A program made the translations under genes and the position numbers. The notes below the pieces were generated by a model that saw only the letters and a list, made by a program, of their open reading frames with translations, ran no database searches and had not been told where the DNA came from. From Exiguobacterium sp. SL-9 (GTDB lineage: Bacteria; Bacillota; Bacilli; Exiguobacteriales; Exiguobacteriaceae): a stretch of 64,000 bases of DNA. Below, piece by piece: positions 53,826 through 62,197 of this stretch (positions within the stretch are counted from its first letter, which is position 1; each line of letters starts with the position of its first letter). The stretch spans positions 124,001-188,000 of the forward strand of contig NZ_SJUO01000001.1 of the NCBI RefSeq assembly GCF_004336985.1, read 5' to 3'.

Positions 53826-54601
53826 AAAAGCACTTTTTCATCATTTGCGGGTGCTTATTTTTTGCCGTGCTGTATGCGATCACCTCGATGGCTGACCCGT
53901 TCGTGACGGATGTGACAAATCGACTCGCCGAACCGTCGCAACAGAACCTACTCGGCACCGATCATTTAGGTCGAGACATTTTTTCGCGACTTCTTCTCGC
54001 AGGCGGGATCACGGTCGGATTGAGTACTGCCATTGTCCTCGTCACAGCGACAATTGGCGTTCTATTAGGCACGATGAGCGGATTCGTCTATCGCAGATTG
54101 GAACCAATCGTCACAAAAGTGACAGATGCGACCATCATCTTTCCCGATACCGTACTCGCCATCGTGCTCGCCGGAGTCTTAGGTCCAAGCATTCAAAGCC
54201 TTGTGCTCGCCATTAGTTTGATTAAGTGGACGTCCTATACGAGGCTCGTGCATACGCTCGTCTTGCAAGAGAGCACGAAAGGACACGTTCTCGCTGCGCG
54301 CGTGAACGGTCTTACGAAACCGAAGATCGCCCTCCGGCACGTGCTGCCTGCCGTCTGTCCGCATGTTCTCGTCGTCATGAGTCTCGACCTCGGAAAGGTC
54401 ATCTTGCTCATCTCCGCCTTCTCCTTCATCGGATTGGGTGTCCAATTGCCTTTCCCTGAGTGGGGCGGAATGATCAGTGAAGGACGACATTATCTTGTAA
54501 CGAACCCGATGCTCGTTTTTTGGCCGGCATTATGCATCGTGTTAACCATTATCGGGTCGACGAGACTCTCGGCAAAGTTGACACGTCATTTTCAAATTTG
54601 A
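53822..54601 (+). CDS. ABC permease of the Zur-controlled importer (NikC/CntC-like)
   Basis: This 259-residue permease has LLGTDHLGRDIFSRLL, the exact OppC/NikC mark, and an EAA loop near HVLAARVNGLTKPKIALRHVLP. Start ATG 53822 overlaps the stop of the first permease as ATGA. The frame stays open far upstream inside that gene, but those codons are a shadow. Confidence 0.9.
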   Translation: MKKHFFIICGCLFFAVLYAITSMADPFVTDVTNRLAEPSQQNLLGTDHLGRDIFSRLLLAGGITVGLSTAIVLVTATIGVLLGTMSGFVYRRLEPIVTKVTDATIIFPDTVLAIVLAGVLGPSIQSLVLAISLIKWTSYTRLVHTLVLQESTKGHVLAARVNGLTKPKIALRHVLPAVCPHVLVVMSLDLGKVILLISAFSFIGLGVQLPFPEWGGMISEGRHYLVTNPMLVFWPALCIVLTIIGSTRLSAKLTRHFQI

Positions 54602-54618
54602 GAAGGAGGAGGAAACGT

Positions 54619-55389
54619 ATGTTACTCATCGATCACCTTTCCATCAAGCAAGGCGAGCGTTTACTTCTACAAGACGTCTCCCTCGCCATCGAACGAAACG
54701 AATGGGTCTGCCTCGTTGGCGCAAGCGGGAGCGGCAAATCGCTTCTCGTCAAATCGATTCTGCAGATGCTTCCGGCCACTCTTCAGTCGACCGGGTCGAT
54801 TTTTTGGAACGACCAAGAAATCGAAGCGGCTAGTAACACGTGTTCAATTTACGGATGCGAGATTGGCTATATCCCACAACAGTATACGACTTCGTTCGCC
54901 CCGTTCTTGACGATGGATGCGCATATTCGAGATTTGTTCGCCAGTCATGACCAGGCGTACGACGAAGACCGAATCCGTGCCATCATGGCCGAAGTTCATT
55001 TATCGGAAGAACTTTTGTATCGCTATCCGGGCGAGCTGAGCGGTGGTCAGTTGCAGCGGTTTTGCCTGTTGCTCGCGAGTATTCTTCAGCCGAAGCTCAT
55101 CATCGCAGACGAAATCACGAACGCGCTCGACGTATTGACGGCTCGGCAGGTCACCGAATGGTTGAAGGCGATGATCGGGCAAACGTCGAGCATGCTGTGG
55201 GTCTCCCATGACTTGGCCGAGGCGATGACCTATGCCGACCACATTCTCGTCATGAAAGACGGACGCATCGTCGACGCAGGAGACCGCGAGCACCTACTCA
55301 CCTCGACGGACCCGTACACCCAATCCTTACTTCAGGCGGCACCAGTTTTAAAACGGAAGGATCGACTCGAACATGTTATTACACGTTGA
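54619..55389 (+). CDS. ABC ATPase 1 of the Zur-controlled importer (NikD/CntD-like)
   Basis: This 256-residue ATPase has Walker A GASGSGKS, Q-loop IPQQY, signature LSGGQLQR, Walker B LIIADE and the H-loop WVSHD. Start ATG 54619 after AAGGAGGAGGAAACG. It overlaps ATPase 2 by 17 bases. Confidence 0.9.
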   Translation: MLLIDHLSIKQGERLLLQDVSLAIERNEWVCLVGASGSGKSLLVKSILQMLPATLQSTGSIFWNDQEIEAASNTCSIYGCEIGYIPQQYTTSFAPFLTMDAHIRDLFASHDQAYDEDRIRAIMAEVHLSEELLYRYPGELSGGQLQRFCLLLASILQPKLIIADEITNALDVLTARQVTEWLKAMIGQTSSMLWVSHDLAEAMTYADHILVMKDGRIVDAGDREHLLTSTDPYTQSLLQAAPVLKRKDRLEHVITR

Positions 55390-56143
55390 AAACGTCTCGA
55401 AGAACTATAATGACCAGCCCGTTCTACGTGATGTGACGTTCACGGTTCAGGCTGGCGAATCGGTCGGTTTGATTGGGACGAGCGGAAGTGGGAAGAGCAC
55501 GTTGTCCCGTTGTATTCTCGGCCTGGAGTCAATCGATGCGGGCGAGATTCGCTTATGTGATCTGTCTTGGCACACCGCTTCACGTAAAGAAATCAAGTCA
55601 ATGAGGCAACGCGTTCAAGCCGTGTTTCAAGATAGCTCCGAGTCATTCAATCCGCGATGGACGCTAACAGACTCAATTTTGGAGCCGCTTCGTCATTTTC
55701 GAATGATTGAACCGAGTGAAGAAGCGACCAAGTTGGCCCATTTGTGTGATATCGTGGAACTTCCGTACACATGTATGACCTCGTATCCTCGAGAGTTGAG
55801 CGGAGGACAGAAGCAACGGGCCGCCATCGCCAGGTCACTTAGCCTCAATCCCCAACTCGTCCTGTTAGACGAAGCGACCACAGCGCTCGACACGCTCACC
55901 CAACATCATATCGTCGAGATGCTACAGTCCTATCATCGCGACCAATCCACGGCGTTTTTAATTATCTCTCATGATTTATCGGTCGTATCGAAACTGTGCA
56001 ATCGGATTCTCGTCTTGTCTGAAGGGACGATTGTCGACGCATTCTGTACCGATGAATTGTTTGACGATGCGCGCCATCCATACACGACCGCGTTGCGTGA
56101 CGCCTTTGTCGAGAAAGGTCGGTCCTTGAATGGTCTCGGCTAA
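55373..56143 (+). CDS. ABC ATPase 2 of the Zur-controlled importer (NikE/CntF-like)
   Basis: This 256-residue ATPase has Walker A GTSGSGKST, signature LSGGQKQR, Walker B LVLLDE and H-loop IISHD. It completes the heterodimeric ATPase pair. It starts inside the end of ATPase 1, and its own end overlaps the start of the MATE gene by 14 bases, tying the exporter to the importer. Confidence 0.9.
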   Translation: MLLHVENVSKNYNDQPVLRDVTFTVQAGESVGLIGTSGSGKSTLSRCILGLESIDAGEIRLCDLSWHTASRKEIKSMRQRVQAVFQDSSESFNPRWTLTDSILEPLRHFRMIEPSEEATKLAHLCDIVELPYTCMTSYPRELSGGQKQRAAIARSLSLNPQLVLLDEATTALDTLTQHHIVEMLQSYHRDQSTAFLIISHDLSVVSKLCNRILVLSEGTIVDAFCTDELFDDARHPYTTALRDAFVEKGRSLNGLG

Positions 56144-57443
56144 ATCATTCTGGCTCATCGCCTATCCGCTTGTGCTCGCCGGCTTCTCGACACCGCTGCT
56201 CGGCGTCGTCGATACAATCGTCATTGCGAACACGGGCCAATTGACCGCGATCGGTGCGGTCGCCATCGGTGCGGTCGTGTTCAACACGCTCTATTGGCTA
56301 TTCGGGTTTTTAAAAATCAGCACGAGCGGTTTCACGGCGCAAGCGCTCGGTCAAAACGACTTGAACCTTGCTCAAATGAGTTTGTTCCGGCCACTCGTCA
56401 TCGCGTTTTTCGTCGGAACCAGTTTTGTCTTGTTCTTGATTCCGATTCGGGAATCGGCCATCCATCTACTCGTGACCGATGCGTCGATGGCCGATTCAGT
56501 TCGGACGTACATCACGACGCGACTTTACGCTGCTCCTTTCGCACTCGGCACGTATGTTATACTCGGCTGGCTAATCGGACACGGGCGTGTGCGGACTGCT
56601 CTAGTGATTCAAATCGGGGGGAATGTACTCAACATCCTCTTAGACGTTTGGTTCATCCGTATGTTTGATGACCCGGTCGCCGGAATCGCTGTCGCGACGA
56701 GTTTGTCAGAAGTGATGACGTTCGGGTTCGGTTGGTTGTTCATTCATGGCCGTATTACTTACTCCGCTCAAAGGGCCCGCGATTTGATGAACGTCGGTGC
56801 CTATTTTACTTATTTGACCGTCAACCGTGACTTGTTCATCCGGACTGTCTTTTTACTTCTCATGACGGCCTGGTTCACGTCGCTCGGTGCGAGACAAGGC
56901 GTCGAGACGTTAAGTGCGAACGCCATCTTGTTTCAATTGCAGTACTTAATCGCCTATTGGTTCAGTGGGATTGGACAAGCTGCTACCGTCTTGATTGGTC
57001 GCGCGATCGGGCAAAAATCGATAGAATCCTATCGACTTACCGTTCAAATCGCCTCACGGTTTATCGTATGGTCAACAATTGGGATCACTTTATTGTTGTC
57101 GGTGGCACAACAAGGAATCATTCGCCTCTTCACGGAAGATATAACGCTCCGCTCAACGATTGAAACATACTATATGTGGATTCTGATTTATCCGCTCGTC
57201 GGTGGTTTGGCCATGTTATATGAAGGTGTCTTTGCTGGAATCGGGGACGCACGGCCCGTCCGTAACTCAATCATTTATGCGTTCGTTGTCTTTACAAGCC
57301 TAGTCATCATGCTCTTCCCAACCGTCGGGAACCACGGGATTTGGATAGCATTCCTTTGCTTCAGTCTTACTCGCTCGCTCTCCTTAGGGATTAATGAACG
57401 TAGAAGGCGAAACCGTTTGTTCTCACCATCTCACCGCTCTTAA
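56130..57443 (+). CDS. MATE-family exporter in the Zur-controlled operon
   Basis: This 437-residue membrane protein has twelve segments in two similar halves and belongs to the DinF-like branch of MATE exporters (STSGFTAQALGQND in segment 2-3 region; FSGIGQAATVLIGRAIGQK in the second half). It starts 14 bases inside ATPase 2. In staphylopine systems an exporter (CntE, of the MFS family) releases the metallophore; a MATE protein may do that here, or export another zinc-linked compound. Role inferred from context. Confidence 0.8.
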   Translation: MVSAKSFWLIAYPLVLAGFSTPLLGVVDTIVIANTGQLTAIGAVAIGAVVFNTLYWLFGFLKISTSGFTAQALGQNDLNLAQMSLFRPLVIAFFVGTSFVLFLIPIRESAIHLLVTDASMADSVRTYITTRLYAAPFALGTYVILGWLIGHGRVRTALVIQIGGNVLNILLDVWFIRMFDDPVAGIAVATSLSEVMTFGFGWLFIHGRITYSAQRARDLMNVGAYFTYLTVNRDLFIRTVFLLLMTAWFTSLGARQGVETLSANAILFQLQYLIAYWFSGIGQAATVLIGRAIGQKSIESYRLTVQIASRFIVWSTIGITLLLSVAQQGIIRLFTEDITLRSTIETYYMWILIYPLVGGLAMLYEGVFAGIGDARPVRNSIIYAFVVFTSLVIMLFPTVGNHGIWIAFLCFSLTRSLSLGINERRRRNRLFSPSHRS

Positions 57444-57485
57444 ATGGTATAGTGACAAGGTATTCTACATTGGAAAGACAGAAAT

Positions 57486-57797
57486 ATGAAAATCAAGAGA
57501 TGGTTGGTGCAGCCTTTGAATTCGATTTATCCGAATCAACAACGAAAGAAAAAACGCTACCTATACGCTTTCCTCCTCCTGGCTCTACTCAATACAGTGC
57601 AACATGTATACGATATGAGTTCAGACATGACCTCCGTGTATCGATTGGTCGGCGGTCTCATTTTTTATGCGTTCCTAATTTATTTCGGCTTACGGGGAAA
57701 AAAGTGGGCCGAGATTGCCATCGCAATCGTCGTTTGGATCAATGTCATCGCTTTATCCGTTATTCTCCTGTTCATGGGACTCTCCCTGATTGCATAA
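57486..57797 (+). CDS. hypothetical three-segment membrane protein, end of the Zur operon
   Basis: This 103-residue protein has a basic N-terminus (residues 1-24), then three hydrophobic segments (about 25-42, 52-70 and 75-100). It begins 42 bases after the MATE stop with no terminator between, so it probably belongs to the operon. GGAAAGACAGAAAT precedes the ATG. No family recognised. Confidence 0.65.
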   Translation: MKIKRWLVQPLNSIYPNQQRKKKRYLYAFLLLALLNTVQHVYDMSSDMTSVYRLVGGLIFYAFLIYFGLRGKKWAEIAIAIVVWINVIALSVILLFMGLSLIA

Positions 57798-57829
57798 AAA
57801 AGGCGGCCACTCGTTTGAGTGGTCGCCTT
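57795..57829. terminator. bidirectional terminator
   Basis: GGCGGCCACTC pairs with GAGTGGTCGCC around GTTT, with A-run before and T-rich tail after. Confidence 0.85.
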
Positions 57830-57836
57830 TCGTTCT

Positions 57837-60428
57837 TTATACGCCTTCGTATGCAGCGTACATGATTTCTTTCAATTCTTCGACGAGCGGCATTTTCGGG
57901 TTGGCCGTCGTACATTGGTCTTCGAACGCGTCGACTGCCATTTTGTCGACTTTCGCGTCGAGGTCCGCTTTCTTGATGCCTTGTGCTTTGAACGAGAGCT
58001 TGATGTTCAAGCGCTGACCGAGCTCGATGACCGCTTGGATGAGCGACTCGACGCCTTCTTCCGTCGTGCTGGCTGGAAGTCCGAGGTAGCGCGCGATTTC
58101 AGCGTAACGCTCGTCGGCGATGAATGACTCATATTTCGGGAACGCCGCGAGTTTCGATGGGCGTGTCGCATTATAGCGGATGACGTGCGGCATGAGGATC
58201 GCGTTCGTCCGTCCGTGTGGGACGTGGAACTCGCCACCGATTTTGTGTGCGATCGAGTGGTTGATACCGAGGAACGCGTTCGCGAACGCCATACCAGCCA
58301 TTGTCGATGCGTTGTGGACTTTCTGACGCGCTTCGGCGTCACTGCCGTTCTCATACGCTTTTGGGAGGTAATCGAAGATCATCTTCATCGAACGAAGCGC
58401 GAGTCCGTCTGTATAGTCGTTTGCCATGACCGAAACGTACGCTTCGATGGCGTGTGTCAATACGTCCATACCTGTATCGGCCGTGATTGAAGCTGGGACC
58501 GTCATGACGAACTCAGGGTCGACGATGGCGACGTCCGGTGTGATCGCATAGTCAGCGATCGGGTATTTGACGTTGCGTTTCTTATCCGTGATGACCGTGA
58601 ACGGTGTCACTTCAGAACCCGTACCTGATGTTGTCGGGATCGCGACGAACATCGACTTGTTGCCGAGTGTCGGGAACTTGTACGTCCGCTTGCGGATATC
58701 CATGAATTTTTGGCGAAGGTTCGAGAACTTCTCTTCTGGGCGTTCGTAGAAGAGCCACATGCCTTTCGCGGCATCCATCGGTGATCCACCACCGAGTGCG
58801 ATAATCATGTCTGGTTGGAAGTGACGCATCGCTTCGGCACCACGCATGACCGTCTCAACCGATGGGTCTGGCTCGACTTGGTCGAAGATGCGGTACTCGA
58901 CACCAGCCGGCAAGTTTTTGACGACTTTATCGGCAAATCCGAGTTTGACCATCATTTCGTCCGTGACGATCATCGCCCGTTTTTTCGATGTGAGCGATTG
59001 AAGGTATTGGACCGAGTTTTTCTCAAAGTAAATCTTTTCAGGGACTTTAAACCATTGCATGTTCACGCGACGTCTCGCCACCTTTTTCACGTTGAGTAGA
59101 TGTTTCGCCGTCACGTTCTCAGAGACGGAGTTTTTACCGTACGACCCACAACCGAGTGTGAGTGATGGAGTCATTTCGTTATAGAGGTCACCGATTCCGC
59201 CGTGTGCCGTTGGCGAGTTGACGATGATCCGGCAAGCTTTCATCCGGAGTCCGAATGCGAGAATCGCGTCGTCATCTGTCGAGTGAATCGCAGCTGTATG
59301 TCCGAGACCGCCGATTTCAAGCATCTTCTCAGCGATGGCGAATCCTTCTTCACGTGATTGAACTTTATAAGCTCCGAGCACCGGGCTGAGTTTCTCATGT
59401 GAGAGCAACTCCGTCGCACCGACCGTCTCGAGTTCGGCAATCAAGATTTTCGTATCGGCTGGAACTGTAAGTCCAGCTTTCTCAGCGATCCAGGCTGCCG
59501 GCTTCCCGACGATTTCAGGGTTGACCGCACACGTGTCTGTTTTAATGACGAGTGTCTCGAGTTTTGCTTTCTCTTCTGGTGAGCAGAAGTAGCAACCGAG
59601 CGCCGTCATTTCGGCTTTCACTTCTTCGTAAACTTCTTGGTCGACGATGATCGCTTGTTCAGATGCACAGATCATCCCGTTATCGAACGTTTTCGACAAG
59701 ATGACGTCCGAGATGGCACGTTTTACTTTTGCTGTCTTGTCGATGTAGGCTGGAACGTTACCAGGACCGACACCGAGGGCCGGTTTACCAGTCGAATAGG
59801 CTGATTTAACCATCGCCGCACCGCCTGTTGCGAGGACCATAGCGACTCCTGGGTGGTTCATCAGTGCTTTCGTTGCGTCGAGTGACGGTTTTTCAACCCA
59901 TTGGATTAAATGTTCCGGTGCACCGGCTTCGATGGCTGCGTCACGAAGGATGCGGGCCGCTTCACTTGAACACTGTTGTGCCGACGGGTGGAAACCGAAG
60001 ATGATCGGGTTACGTGTTTTGATGGCGATGATCGCTTTGAACATCGTCGTTGATGTCGGGTTTGTGACCGGTGTGACCCCGGCGACGACACCGACCGGCT
60101 CGGCGATGTATGTGATACCGTTCTGCTCATCATCTTCGATGACACCGACCGTCTTCTCACCACGAAGTGAGTTATAAATATATTCTGTCGCGAAGATGTT
60201 TTTGATCATCTTATCTTCAAATACACCACGACCTGTTTCTTCATATGCATGTTTTGCAAGTGCAACGTGCTGCTCGAGTCCTGCGAGCGCCATCGCTTGA
60301 ACGATTGCATCGATTTTCTCTTGATCAAACGTCATTAATGTCTCGAGCGCCGTGTGTGCTCGTGTGACGAGCGTGTCGACCATCTGTTCTGCTGATGTTT
60401 CCACTACTGCTTTCTCTTTAACTGCCAT
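57837..60428 (-). CDS. adhE: bifunctional aldehyde-alcohol dehydrogenase
   Basis: This 863-residue enzyme reduces acetyl-CoA to acetaldehyde and then to ethanol, regenerating NAD+ in fermentation. The N-terminal aldehyde dehydrogenase half has the catalytic Cys in NGMICASEQ. The C-terminal iron-dependent alcohol dehydrogenase half has GGGSPMDAAKGMW and the iron-binding His in GINHSIAHKIGGEFHVPHG (given in part). Both halves look whole. GAGGAGGAACCTAAC precedes the ATG. Upstream lie Rex and cre sites. Confidence 0.95.
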   Translation of the reverse strand: MAVKEKAVVETSAEQMVDTLVTRAHTALETLMTFDQEKIDAIVQAMALAGLEQHVALAKHAYEETGRGVFEDKMIKNIFATEYIYNSLRGEKTVGVIEDDEQNGITYIAEPVGVVAGVTPVTNPTSTTMFKAIIAIKTRNPIIFGFHPSAQQCSSEAARILRDAAIEAGAPEHLIQWVEKPSLDATKALMNHPGVAMVLATGGAAMVKSAYSTGKPALGVGPGNVPAYIDKTAKVKRAISDVILSKTFDNGMICASEQAIIVDQEVYEEVKAEMTALGCYFCSPEEKAKLETLVIKTDTCAVNPEIVGKPAAWIAEKAGLTVPADTKILIAELETVGATELLSHEKLSPVLGAYKVQSREEGFAIAEKMLEIGGLGHTAAIHSTDDDAILAFGLRMKACRIIVNSPTAHGGIGDLYNEMTPSLTLGCGSYGKNSVSENVTAKHLLNVKKVARRRVNMQWFKVPEKIYFEKNSVQYLQSLTSKKRAMIVTDEMMVKLGFADKVVKNLPAGVEYRIFDQVEPDPSVETVMRGAEAMRHFQPDMIIALGGGSPMDAAKGMWLFYERPEEKFSNLRQKFMDIRKRTYKFPTLGNKSMFVAIPTTSGTGSEVTPFTVITDKKRNVKYPIADYAITPDVAIVDPEFVMTVPASITADTGMDVLTHAIEAYVSVMANDYTDGLALRSMKMIFDYLPKAYENGSDAEARQKVHNASTMAGMAFANAFLGINHSIAHKIGGEFHVPHGRTNAILMPHVIRYNATRPSKLAAFPKYESFIADERYAEIARYLGLPASTTEEGVESLIQAVIELGQRLNIKLSFKAQGIKKADLDAKVDKMAVDAFEDQCTTANPKMPLVEELKEIMYAAYEGV

Positions 60429-60570
60429 GTTAGGTTCCTCCTCATGAATGAGAGCTTATACTGCTGACTTGATGGGAAGCACTGGGTACGAGCCGTTCGT
60501 TTGATAAGAGTTTGTGCTTTCCTTCACATTCATAGAATACAACGTTTTCGGTCATTTGTGCGTGACAACA

Positions 60571-60588
60571 ATGTGAACTCTTTCACAA
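60571..60588. promoter_or_regulatory. Rex operator upstream of adhE
   Basis: ATGTGAACTCTTTCACAA matches TTGTGAA-N4-TTCACAA at 13 of 14 fixed bases. Rex blocks fermentation genes until NADH builds up. Confidence 0.8.
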
Positions 60589-60680
60589 TATTTTTTTGAA
60601 GAATGAGGATAGGTCTTGCTTTTTGATTAGACGCTCAGTAAAATCGTATGCGTTTTCATGAAAATATGTCGCCCTCTCTA

Positions 60681-60694
60681 TGTAAACGCTTACA
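60681..60694. promoter_or_regulatory. perfect cre site (CcpA)
   Basis: TGTAAACGCTTACA matches the cre consensus at every fixed base and is fully palindromic. It is 253 bases before adhE and 122 before the MarR gene, so either could be its target. Confidence 0.8.
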
Positions 60695-60815
60695 TTATAT
60701 ATGACGAGCCAATGTCGTTTCTCTTGTGCAATTTGTCACTCGAAATGGATTGGTCGTCCACCCGGCCCTCGGTCGTGTATAATGAGGAAAGAACCTAATT
60801 AGGAAGTGACTGACT

Positions 60816-61262
60816 ATGCCGAGACAAGACGCAGCCGATCAGTTCGTAAAACTGATTCCATTAATCCGCAGGAAGTTGTTACGCCGTTCCGACCTCCCGC
60901 AAATCCCAAACTTGAACTTTTCCCACTTTCATCTGCTCATGTTGATTGAAGATGAAGGCGCCGTGACGAACGGACACATCAGCGAGACGCTTTCGATCGC
61001 CCCGCCGAACGTGACGCCGCTCATCACGAAGCTCGTCGATGAGGGGTACATCACCCGCGTGCCGGACGAACGCGACCGTCGTGTCATCTGGAACCAGTTG
61101 ACAGACAAAGGTGAGCTTGTTCTTCGCGAGCGTCGCGACTCGTTTCGACGCTTGTTCGAGGACCGCCTCGCTTTTTTAGACGAGGAAGAGACGGATCGAT
61201 TGATTGACAGCTTGAAGACATTGACGGAGATCGTCGAGAAGATGGACAAGAGCGAGGGATGA
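60816..61262 (+). CDS. MarR-family transcriptional regulator
   Basis: This 148-residue regulator has the MarR winged helix: HFHLLMLIEDEGAVTNGHISETL, then IAPPNVTPLITKLVDEGYITR with the wing RVPDERDRRVIWNQLTDKG. Dimer helices lie at both ends. Ligand and targets unknown. TATAAT at 60778-60783 serves as -10 box. AGGAAGTG precedes the ATG. Confidence 0.88.
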   Translation: MPRQDAADQFVKLIPLIRRKLLRRSDLPQIPNLNFSHFHLLMLIEDEGAVTNGHISETLSIAPPNVTPLITKLVDEGYITRVPDERDRRVIWNQLTDKGELVLRERRDSFRRLFEDRLAFLDEEETDRLIDSLKTLTEIVEKMDKSEG

Positions 61263-61341
61263 TTTTTGCTCGTCAACATCCACATCTTCTTATATAATCG
61301 AGGATGAATCAATCGAACAATGGAAAGAGAGATGACATGTA

Positions 61342-62055
61342 ATGGGTCGTAAATGGAACAACATTAAAGAGAAAAAAGCGTCAAAAGACGCCAATACGAG
61401 TCGCATCTATGCGAAGTTCGGCCGTGAAATCTACGTAGTCGCCCGTCAAGGGGAACCAGATCCAGAATCAAACCAAGCGCTCAAGTTCGTCGTCGAACGA
61501 GCGAAGACGTACAACGTCCCGCGCGCCATCATCGACCGCGCCATCGACAAAGCGAAGGGCGGCGACGAAGAGAACTTCGACGAGCTCCGCTATGAAGGGT
61601 TCGGACCGAACGGCTCGATGCTCATCGTGGACACGCTCACGAACAACGTCAACCGGACGGCGTCTGAAGTCCGCGCCGCTTTCGGTAAAAACGGCGGCAA
61701 CATGGGTGTCAGCGGGTCGGTCGCTTACATGTTCGACGCGACGGCCGTCATCGGTGTCAACGGCATGTCTGCTGACGACGTACTCGAACTCATGATGGAG
61801 CATGACCTCGACGTCCGTGATGTCATCGAAGAAGATGAGACGGTGATCGTCTATGCTGAACCAGAAGCGTTCCATGCCGTCCAGACTGCCTTCAAAGCAG
61901 CAGGCATCGAGACGTTTGAAGTCGCCGAGTTGACGATGCTACCACAAAACGAGATTGCCCTCGACGACGAGTCGAAAGAACAGTTTGAAAAACTGCTCGA
62001 CGTTCTCGAAGATCTCGAAGACGTACGCCAGGTATACCATAACGTTGAAGGATGA
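61342..62055 (+). CDS. YebC/PmpR-family protein (YeeI/YeeN group)
   Basis: This 237-residue protein begins [20 protein letters not shown] and has the whole family pattern: [49 protein letters not shown] and GSVAYMF. The family includes DNA-binding regulators and translation factors that help ribosomes through hard stretches such as polyproline. By its opening it fits the YeeI/YeeN branch rather than YebC itself. The TATAAT box at 61293 lies upstream. Confidence 0.88.
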   Translation: MGRKWNNIKEKKASKDANTSRIYAKFGREIYVVARQGEPDPESNQALKFVVERAKTYNVPRAIIDRAIDKAKGGDEENFDELRYEGFGPNGSMLIVDTLTNNVNRTASEVRAAFGKNGGNMGVSGSVAYMFDATAVIGVNGMSADDVLELMMEHDLDVRDVIEEDETVIVYAEPEAFHAVQTAFKAAGIETFEVAELTMLPQNEIALDDESKEQFEKLLDVLEDLEDVRQVYHNVEG

Positions 62056-62061
62056 CGAACG

Positions 62062-62093
62062 AGCGATAACTTTTCGGAGTTATCGCTTTTTTT
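62062..62093 (+). terminator. terminator of the YeeI-like gene
   Basis: AGCGATAACT pairs with AGTTATCGCT, followed by a T-run. Confidence 0.85.
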
Positions 62094-62104
62094 GAACAAT
62101 CGAT

Positions 62105-62133
62105 TTGACAACCCGAAAAACGTATGTTAAATT
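62105..62133 (+). promoter_or_regulatory. promoter of the antiporter-like gene
   Basis: TTGACA (62105-62110), 17 bases, TAAATT (62128-62133). Confidence 0.75.
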
Positions 62134-62197
62134 TCAAAAGTCTTTATCGTATTAAAGTGATAACAAGAGAAAGAGTTTTGAAAGAAAGGTGTTGGAA

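Larger units (their letters stand above)
60429..60815. other. long regulatory gap between adhE and the marR-type gene
   Basis: No gene fits in this 387-base gap. It holds a Rex-type operator at 60571, a perfect cre at 60681, and a second, partial cre-like stretch near 60650-60665. Confidence 0.6.
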
